Source: Chloroflexi bacterium RBG_16_51_16 (GTDB lineage Bacteria > Chloroflexota > Anaerolineae > Anaerolineales > Villigracilaceae). From it: 19,203 nucleotides of DNA. This document shows, one piece after another, positions 13,997-19,203 of this stretch. The first letter of the stretch is position 1, and the number at the start of each line of letters is the position of its first letter. The notes beneath the pieces are model-generated. The model was not told the DNA's origin. It worked only from the letters and a program-made list of their open reading frames with translations, and did not search any database. Position numbers and translations under genes: made by a program. Where the stretch lies: positions 1 through 19,203 of the forward strand of contig MGNL01000017.1 of the NCBI GenBank assembly GCA_001796785.1. Reading direction: 5' to 3'.

Positions 13997-15457
13997 ATGA
14001 TACCAGCTGTACTCGTAGTAACGCCATCCACTGAATTCGGAGACCTGGTGTGTCAGGCCCTTCGGGATAGCGTATCATCTGTTGTCCAAAGCTACCCGGA
14101 TAAAGATGATTCAATTGCATTTCTCAAAAGCCACCCGGATTGTTCTTTCGCGATCGTTGATGTATCGCTTGGGGATAAGACCATAACTGATCTCGTTCAA
14201 ACACTTCGACACATTAAATGGGATGTAAATATCATTCTGGTTGCAGGTGAGGAAGATCTATCCAGATTTGACGAATTACACCCGTGGAAACAACTCCAGA
14301 AGCCCTTCCGACTGGATGATCTTCTAATCCTGCTCGGCAGCAATTGGCCGACGGTAATAAATATTCAACCTCTCCCTGTAAAAGATCAGTTTGGGGTCCC
14401 CTGGTTGCTGAGTTCACGTAATGCCAGTTTAATTCTCAATGAATTAACTCAAAAATCAGATGTACGCGAAGCTATCCTGATCCGAAACCATCGAGTCTGG
14501 GCAAGCACCGGACATCTTAAGGACACGGTGGTTGAAAACATCAACCAAATGGTCAACCACCAAATGAACTTTGAGAAAAATTACGACCTGTTCAGGTATG
14601 TAAAGATCGACGCCAACCGTCAGGAGTACGGTTTATACGCCAAGTTTATCGTGTTCAATGCAATTCTTGCGCTGATGTTCGATCTTGTTACACCGGCTAA
14701 TCGAATGAGAGAGAATGCCAACCTCTTGGCGGAACAATTATCCCTGCCACTGCTCTCTGATCGAGATCGTAATCAACACTCTCACCCAAATAATTATCCA
14801 AACCATGATTATCTTGCCGGTAGAACATTGGAACCGAATTTTGTAGGCCGCGATAATCGGTCAATGTCTTTGGATTACAGTATCACAACTGGTATAGAGT
14901 CGGGGAACATTTCGTACGCTCCCGCAATATCCGTCGATACAGGGTTTTCAACGAGAGCCACCTACGGATGGCCTATTGATGACCTGAAAAGGGTAGTGAA
15001 GCCAGAAAGACTCAACCAGTTCCTCAGAAAATCCGGGGTCAGACCTTTTGAACCCGACCTATCGAGTGATAACATGGTCGCGTTCTCTGGATTGCTGACC
15101 CCACGTTTCGAAGCACAATATTTGCAAGAAACTATCGCCGAATTCCTATACAAGATATTTCCTCAATTGTGCGTTGCGTATGGCTGGCGGTTATGGTCCT
15201 TTGAGATAAATCGGAACTGTATACAATGGACAGCAGAAGTCCCACTCAATGTATCCGCCCTCGAACATGTTCAGATCATTAAACAAATCACTTCCGAGTG
15301 GCTTTCTGAAGAAAATTCCTTGTACATGAATGGAAATCTCTCCGGTGATTTTTGGGCACCAGGATTTTTAGTAACCGGAGGCAAACATCATTATTCAGAA
15401 ACGGAATTATTTTCATTCCTGAGGAAAATCAGACTCGCGTCAACAATCTTGCAATAA
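13997..15457 (+). CDS. Receiver-roadblock protein with inactive Y1 (IS200-like) transposase-type C-terminal domain
   Basis: This 486-residue protein has three regions. Residues 1-115 resemble a response-regulator receiver: VLVVTPSTEFGD, FAIVDVSLGD with a possible phospho-acceptor D55, and LQKPFRLDDL with K102. The usual acidic pair after strand 1 is missing. Residues 134-250 resemble a roadblock/LC7 domain (AILIRNHRVWASTGHL, AILALMFDLVTPANRMRENA). A polar linker covers about 251-360. Residues 361-480 resemble the IS200/IS605 Y1 transposase fold: AYGWRLWSFEI, then AEVPLNVSALEHVQIIKQIT, then FWAPGFLV. The HUH position reads C-I-Q (408-410), and Phe474 stands where the nucleophilic Tyr should be. 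It is probably a domesticated regulator rather than a transposon. There is no terminal repeat, tnpB or good ribosome site nearby. Confidence 0.65.
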   Translation: MIPAVLVVTPSTEFGDLVCQALRDSVSSVVQSYPDKDDSIAFLKSHPDCSFAIVDVSLGDKTITDLVQTLRHIKWDVNIILVAGEEDLSRFDELHPWKQLQKPFRLDDLLILLGSNWPTVINIQPLPVKDQFGVPWLLSSRNASLILNELTQKSDVREAILIRNHRVWASTGHLKDTVVENINQMVNHQMNFEKNYDLFRYVKIDANRQEYGLYAKFIVFNAILALMFDLVTPANRMRENANLLAEQLSLPLLSDRDRNQHSHPNNYPNHDYLAGRTLEPNFVGRDNRSMSLDYSITTGIESGNISYAPAISVDTGFSTRATYGWPIDDLKRVVKPERLNQFLRKSGVRPFEPDLSSDNMVAFSGLLTPRFEAQYLQETIAEFLYKIFPQLCVAYGWRLWSFEINRNCIQWTAEVPLNVSALEHVQIIKQITSEWLSEENSLYMNGNLSGDFWAPGFLVTGGKHHYSETELFSFLRKIRLASTILQ

Positions 15458-15554
15458 TATTTTTAATGAGCGGCAATCAACTAACAATGACCCAGTAGAT
15501 TCGAGCGGAAAGAAACCTTCCGTTCTGTTCTGATTGATCAGCTGGTCGCCTGTG

Positions 15555-16499
15555 ATGATAACCATTTCAAGAAAAAGAATTAGCGAAATCTTGCGGCTGG
15601 TATTTGATCTTTTATGGTTCGAACCGGAGGGTCTTTATGTTAGGGATATCTTTGACCATCTGAACAAGTTTGACAAGATTTCTGACGAAGAGAAGGGATA
15701 TTATTCAGCCATCCCTGGTTTCCAGCTTTTTGAAGTAATCGTCAGGGTGGGTTCGATACCTTTGGAAAAAGCGGGCTGGCTGGTTAAAACACGTAGAGGC
15801 AGGTGGTTTCTCACTGAAAAAGGGCGCAAGGAATCAAAACGGTTTCTGAACGCTGAAGAATTCTTCCTGCAGGCGATTGAGTATTATGAAGACTGGAGGC
15901 GTGCGGAAGAAGTAAAACTTGAAGGATTTGATTCACTGGTCAGGGAACGAGCTGAAGAGAGAGCCTGGGAACAAATCTCGACCTATTTGAAAGCTCTCCA
16001 ACCAAAGCAATTTCTCGATATTATCGCAGAGTTGTTCAAGAGCATGGGTTACTACATTACCTGGATGGCTTCCGCTGAGAGCACTTCAGGACCTGCCCAT
16101 ATGATCGCTTCCCTTGATCCACTGGGGATCAATGATAAACGGATCGTCGTACATCTTAACCTGATTGGTCAGGCAACTACCCAGGATGGTTTGACGGCAT
16201 TTTCTGGGACGCTTAAAGAGAATGATCATGGTGTATTCATTTCGACGGGTGGATTCACTAAAAGTGCGATTAACCATGCATCAGAGCATGGCAATTCAAA
16301 TCTTTATCTAATAGACCTTGATAAACTGGTGGAACTTTGGGTATCCAGTATGAAAACCTTATCTCCCGAGGCAAAGGATATGCTGCCACTCAAACCCGTT
16401 TACTTCCTGGCATTTTCCGACCACCAAGACCGGATAGGTGGGTTGCCGCCTGGTTTTCCCAACCAACTTGTCCTTCAGGCACCCAAAAAATCAAGATAA
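15555..16499 (+). CDS. Mrr-like restriction endonuclease fold, apparently catalytically inactive
   Basis: This is a protein of about 314 residues with the Mrr layout. An N-terminal winged helix (about 1-100: IFDHLN...LEKAGWLVKTRRGRWFLTEKG) is the Mrr_N-type DNA-binding part. A charged helix and then a C-terminal Mrr_cat-like PD-(D/E)xK fold follow (QFLDIIAELFKSMGY, later GVFISTGGFTKSAINHA and LYLIDLDKLVELW). The catalytic core is altered. The usual GxDGGID segment reads TSGPAHMIA, and the usual QxK after the core strand reads H-L-N (about 200-202). Cleavage is therefore unlikely; sensing or binding of DNA is possible. ATG 15555 is preferred to TTG 15534, and neither has a clear ribosome site. 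It follows the receiver/transposase-like gene by 97 bases and may share its transcript. Confidence 0.75.
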   Translation: MITISRKRISEILRLVFDLLWFEPEGLYVRDIFDHLNKFDKISDEEKGYYSAIPGFQLFEVIVRVGSIPLEKAGWLVKTRRGRWFLTEKGRKESKRFLNAEEFFLQAIEYYEDWRRAEEVKLEGFDSLVRERAEERAWEQISTYLKALQPKQFLDIIAELFKSMGYYITWMASAESTSGPAHMIASLDPLGINDKRIVVHLNLIGQATTQDGLTAFSGTLKENDHGVFISTGGFTKSAINHASEHGNSNLYLIDLDKLVELWVSSMKTLSPEAKDMLPLKPVYFLAFSDHQDRIGGLPPGFPNQLVLQAPKKSR

Positions 16500-16521
16500 G
16501 TGATGTAATTAAGCGCAAGCA

Positions 16522-17172
16522 TTACTTTCTTAATGCGGCGTAACGCGAACTCAGATGAAACCAAGGTGGCGACCATTTGACGGACGTTTTCGCAGCTCTG
16601 ATCACCCTTCTTAACTCTTCCGCATTTTGGAACGGCTCGATCTTCAAGGTCGAGCGCCCTAATTCACAATTGGCATGTGCGTCTGATCCAACAGTACCGG
16701 CTAGATCGAGCCTTTCAGCCAGAGCGCGAGCTTGATTATTAAACCCGGGTAGAAAACACCTGGAGTTGAAGACTTCAATCGCATCAATATACGGAAGGAT
16801 CTCCATCAACTGATCCTCTTTCCAACCACCAGATCGGAATCGGTCAAACGGATGAGAGACGCTTATGAATGCATCTTGCGCCTTTAGCTTTTCTATTGCA
16901 GCGAGAGGTGGCAAGTTTGGTGGAATTTTTTCACGCACAAATGCTGCCAGTAGTTCTCCTGCCGTCGTCATGATCTCCTCACCGATGATAACCATTTCGG
17001 GTGCGATCCCTTTGGCTTCCTCAGCACCTGTGATCGTGTTATGGTCCGTGATGACAACCCGGTCGATATTTTTTAATCGACAAGCATTAACCAGGGAAGC
17101 CGGCGTAGTCAAGGAATCATGTGAGTGATTCGTGTGACAGTGGAACTCAAGACGCAAAAGTTCTTTTTTCAT
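16522..17172 (-). CDS. PHP-domain metal-dependent phosphoesterase
   Basis: This is a 216-residue protein of the PHP family, whose members use a cluster of two or three metal ions to hydrolyse phosphoesters. The metal ligands are all visible: H11 and H13 in EFHCHTNHSHDS, D43 and H44 in ITDHNTI, E66 in IIGEEI, H107 in SVSHPFDR, E133 in IEVFNS, and D164 with H166 in GSDAH. The short length fits small stand-alone PHP proteins, some of which act on nucleotides or short oligonucleotides, rather than a polymerase-linked domain. The exact substrate cannot be told. It converges with the Mrr-like gene 22 bases away; an inverted repeat (GCATTA/TAATGC, 16519-16536) lies at its 3' end without a T-run. Confidence 0.9.
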   Translation of the reverse strand: MKKELLRLEFHCHTNHSHDSLTTPASLVNACRLKNIDRVVITDHNTITGAEEAKGIAPEMVIIGEEIMTTAGELLAAFVREKIPPNLPPLAAIEKLKAQDAFISVSHPFDRFRSGGWKEDQLMEILPYIDAIEVFNSRCFLPGFNNQARALAERLDLAGTVGSDAHANCELGRSTLKIEPFQNAEELRRVIRAAKTSVKWSPPWFHLSSRYAALRK

Positions 17173-17348
17173 TGTTTAATGACAAAACATAACATAAAAT
17201 CTGAAACGCCAAATATTGTTATTCACGAGTAAGAAATGTGTTTTCGGTATATTTCGAATAAATTAATAGCAGTCATGGGACAATCATAATCTGGTTGATG
17301 CTCCAGACACTTCCAACTAAATACGCAAGAACGAGTATATACTTGATC

Positions 17349-17374
17349 GGAATGATAATTCCAAATATTGACGG
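17349..17374 (+). promoter_or_regulatory. Inverted repeat upstream of psuG
   Basis: GGAAT-GATA-ATTCC (17349-17362) sits between weak promoter-like boxes TTGATC (17343-17348) and TATTGA (17366-17371), about 30 bases before the ATG. This may be an operator inside a weak promoter. The rest of the gap 17173-17348 shows only a small hairpin (TCTGG/CCAGA, 17290-17307). Confidence 0.3.
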
Positions 17375-17395
17375 TTATCATCTCTCACCTAAATT

Positions 17396-18322
17396 ATGAA
17401 CGATAAGCAGCATGCCTCATCCCCGGATATTGAATTCGAACGACGCAGAGGCGAAGCTGTGGTTGCCCTCGAATCTGCCCTCATTACTCATGGTTTGCCA
17501 AAACCCCTTAATTACCAGGCTGCCATGGAAATGCAAAAACAGGTTCGAAATGCAGGCGCAATGCCCGTTATTATAGCCATCCTGAACGGTCGAGTCAAAA
17601 TTGGCCTCACAGAACCTGAACTCAAGGACCTTTCACAATCGAAGGATCCTTATAAAATTAGTGATCGTGATATCGCATTTTCTGTTTTTAAAAAATATAC
17701 CGGCGGCACCACAGTAGCCGGGACCATGATCTTAGCGGGGCGAGCCGGGCTACACATCATGGCGACCGGTGGAATCGGAGGAGTTCACCGGGGACAATCG
17801 TTCGATATTTCACCCGACATGCGAGTACTTTCACAAAACCCACTTATTGTAGTGTGCTCAGGTGCCAAATCGATCCTGGATCTAGGAGCGACGCTGGAAA
17901 TGCTCGAAACACTTGGAGTGCCAGTGGTCGGTTATCGAACCAACCAATTCCCAGGTTTTTATTCCAGAGATTCAGGATTCTCCGTCACGACCCGACTTGA
18001 AAAACCATCTGAGATCGCATCATTTGCGAAAATCCACTGGAGTTCAGGCGCGCGTTCCGCCATACTCATAGCCAATCCTATCAATGAAAAAGAAGCTATA
18101 GAAAGGTCCAAGATTGAGCCGATAATTGTAGACGCAATAGAACGGGCTGAGAAGGATCATATCCAAGGTCAATCATTAACTCCTTATTTACTTGGAAGAT
18201 TGACTGAAGTTGCCGGTGAAGAAATCTTACGGGCAAATCTCTCCCTTCTCAATACGAATGCACATCTTGCAGGCGAGATTGCGGTAGCCCTGGAATCGAT
18301 ATCCACAGTCAAGTCCGTCTAA
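17396..18322 (+). CDS. psuG: Pseudouridine-5'-phosphate glycosidase
   Basis: PsuG reversibly splits pseudouridine 5'-phosphate into uracil and ribose 5-phosphate in pseudouridine breakdown. The 308-residue protein carries the family blocks: VALESALITHGLPKP (with E26), PVIIAILNGRVKIGL, KISDRD (K87), GGTTVAGTMILAGRAGLHI, ATGGIGGVHRG, FDISPD (near D138), CSGAKSILD (K158 at the expected Schiff-base lysine), and TLEMLETLGVPVVGYRT. Nearly all expected active-site residues are in place, so activity is likely. The usual partner, the pseudouridine kinase PsuK, is not in the window, so the kinase step must be encoded elsewhere or be replaced. No strong ribosome site precedes the ATG. Confidence 0.93.
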   Translation: MNDKQHASSPDIEFERRRGEAVVALESALITHGLPKPLNYQAAMEMQKQVRNAGAMPVIIAILNGRVKIGLTEPELKDLSQSKDPYKISDRDIAFSVFKKYTGGTTVAGTMILAGRAGLHIMATGGIGGVHRGQSFDISPDMRVLSQNPLIVVCSGAKSILDLGATLEMLETLGVPVVGYRTNQFPGFYSRDSGFSVTTRLEKPSEIASFAKIHWSSGARSAILIANPINEKEAIERSKIEPIIVDAIERAEKDHIQGQSLTPYLLGRLTEVAGEEILRANLSLLNTNAHLAGEIAVALESISTVKSV

Positions 18323-18337
18323 CGAGGCGATTATTTT

Positions 18338-18365
18338 TTGAGTAAACCTCCTAATTCAGTAATCT
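18338..18365 (+). promoter_or_regulatory. Candidate promoter for the SRPBCC gene
   Basis: TTGAGT (18338-18343), 16 bases, TAATCT (18360-18365), about 33 bases before the ATG at 18399. A strong ribosome site (GGAGGA) precedes that ATG. No terminator for psuG is evident in this gap, so read-through is also possible. Confidence 0.35.
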
Positions 18366-18398
18366 AACCAACATTGATTTCCTGTGGAGGAATAAATA

Positions 18399-18788
18399 AT
18401 GGAAAAGAATTTTACAATGACCGTGATCCTACAGGCAAGCCCCAAGGATATATATGAAGCCTGGATGAGCAGTGAAGGTCATTCCGAGATGACCGGCAGC
18501 CCCGCAGTCGTCGATGATAAAGTGGGCGGTAAATATTCTGCATGGGAAAATTACATTTTCGGCAAGACACTCGAACTCGAGCCATTCGAGCGGATCCTTC
18601 AATCATGGCGGACAACAGAATTTCCTGAGGGCGCATTGGATTCACAAATTGAGATCTTGTTGAAGGCTGTTAAGGGTGGCACCAAGCTCACCTTGATCCA
18701 CTCGGGACTACCTGAAGGCACTTTGGATGAATACCGCCACGGCTGGGAAGAATTTTATTTCACTCCGATGAAAGCGTACTTCGGATAA
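18399..18788 (+). CDS. SRPBCC / AHSA1-like domain protein
   Basis: This is a 129-residue single-domain protein of the START-like SRPBCC fold, of the AHSA1 (activator of Hsp90 ATPase homologue) type. Family traits are the opening strand followed by ASPKDIYEAWMSSEGHSEMTG, then VGGKYSAWENYIFGKTLELEP, RILQSWRTTEFPEG, GGTKLTLIHSGLPEG and the closing HGWEEFYFTPMKAYF. Members have a deep hydrophobic cavity and often bind small ligands; bacterial ones mostly have no known role. GGAGGA lies eight bases before the ATG. It ends one base before the stop of the opposing thioesterase gene, with no terminator between them. Confidence 0.88.
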   Translation: MEKNFTMTVILQASPKDIYEAWMSSEGHSEMTGSPAVVDDKVGGKYSAWENYIFGKTLELEPFERILQSWRTTEFPEGALDSQIEILLKAVKGGTKLTLIHSGLPEGTLDEYRHGWEEFYFTPMKAYFG

Positions 18789-18789
18789 A

Positions 18790-19203
18790 TCATCCATCTT
18801 GTTCAAGTAATTTTTTAACCATTTCATCCGGGACCTGAACAGCCACAACCTCGCCTCGGACGGTAATCTCTCCGTTCGCTGTTATCCATTCTTCAATAAC
18901 GATCCGTCTTCCTTTTACTTCTTTCACGCGTCCACGGACTTCGAGGATCGGACCGAGGGGAGTCGGTTTCAAGTAATCGACGTGAAGCGAAGCGGTAAGA
19001 TATCTCAAAGGAGGATCGGAATCCATATCCCGACCTTCAACCCTGTAACCAGCTGCCGCCGCCGTACCTGTGCCATGACAATCAATTAAAGATGCAAGCA
19101 GACCTCCGTAAACGTAACCTGGAACAGCAATATGCTCCCGGCGAGGTTGATAATGGCAAACGGATAGCTCACCCTCCCAATAACTTTTAATCTGCAAGCC
19201 TAG
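18790..19203 (-). CDS. PaaI-like hotdog-fold thioesterase, 5' truncated by window edge
   Basis: This is a hotdog-fold thioesterase, a family that hydrolyses acyl-CoA or related thioesters. The hotdog helix is visible as VPGYVYGGLLASLIDCHGTGTA, followed by the strands LTASLHVDYLKPTPLG, EVRGRVKEVKGRRIVIEEW and TVRGEVVAVQVPDE. The frame stays open to the right edge, and the first visible residues (LGLQIKSYWEGE) match the interior of family proteins, which usually have 25-30 more residues before this point. The TTG at 19197 is therefore an internal leucine codon and the start lies beyond the window. The physiological substrate is unknown. Confidence 0.85.
   Translation of the reverse strand, partial: LGLQIKSYWEGELSVCHYQPRREHIAVPGYVYGGLLASLIDCHGTGTAAAAGYRVEGRDMDSDPPLRYLTASLHVDYLKPTPLGPILEVRGRVKEVKGRRIVIEEWITANGEITVRGEVVAVQVPDEMVKKLLEQDG

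Noticed and set aside
13997..15457. Active insertion sequence of the IS200/IS605 group
   Set aside because: There is no TnpB, no flanking terminal hairpins, apparent loss of HUH and Tyr, and a fused receiver-like domain that transposases do not carry.
15506..15522. CGGAA/TTCCG hairpin as a terminator between the transposase-like and Mrr-like genes
   Set aside because: Only five pairs and no T-run follow, so it is too weak to call.
1..19203. CRISPR array, tandem repeats, prophage or integration site
   Set aside because: No regularly spaced repeats, integrase, phage genes or duplicated tRNA end were seen by eye; the 3' part of the tRNA-Arg is not repeated nearby.

Overview
The window most likely comes from the chromosome of a Chloroflexota bacterium of the Anaerolineae type. 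This is inferred from the gene set and protein flavour: F1 ATP synthase genes followed by an MreB-like gene, a Rex repressor, the TIGR03960/TIGR03936 radical SAM pair, a proline- and threonine-rich SH3-type lipoprotein, and a receiver-domain protein with a transposase-like tail. No sequence search was possible. I see no insertion sequence, prophage, integrase, CRISPR array or rRNA, so this looks like ordinary chromosome with some lineage-specific genes.

Layout. Bases 1-4042 (+): a 5'-truncated B12-binding radical SAM protein, a DinB-like protein, its radical SAM-associated partner (TIGR03936 type), and a PrsW-type membrane protease. Bases 4166-4318: tRNA-Arg(CCG) with its own terminator. Bases 4334-6096 (+): an SH3-type lipoprotein and the redox repressor Rex, which has a candidate autoregulatory operator. 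A two-way terminator then separates Rex from a minus-strand operon, read from 11657 down to 6154: atpA, atpG, atpD, atpC and an MreB-like gene. This operon encodes the F1 head without delta (atpH) or any Fo subunit. Divergent from it is a D-Ala-D-Ala-ligase-like ATP-grasp protein. That gene converges on a CspA-type cold-shock gene (minus) through a shared strong hairpin. A gene-poor stretch of about 600 bases follows.

Bases 13997-16499 (+) carry the least ordinary pair. The first protein has a degenerate response-regulator receiver, a roadblock-like domain, and a C-terminal fold resembling IS200/IS605 Y1 transposase whose catalytic HUH and Tyr positions appear lost. The second is an Mrr-type protein whose nuclease residues appear lost. 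Next come a PHP-domain phosphoesterase (minus), pseudouridine-5'-phosphate glycosidase (psuG, +), an SRPBCC/AHSA1-like protein (+), and a PaaI-like hotdog thioesterase (minus) truncated by the right edge.

A recurring theme is retained folds with lost active sites: the MreB-like protein, the transposase-like protein and the Mrr-like protein. These are read by eye against family motifs and should be tested by alignment. Several starts were moved from the longest open frame using Shine-Dalgarno sites, terminators or family N-termini: PrsW, lipoprotein, atpA, atpD, atpC, mreB-like and Mrr-like. Both edge genes run off the window.
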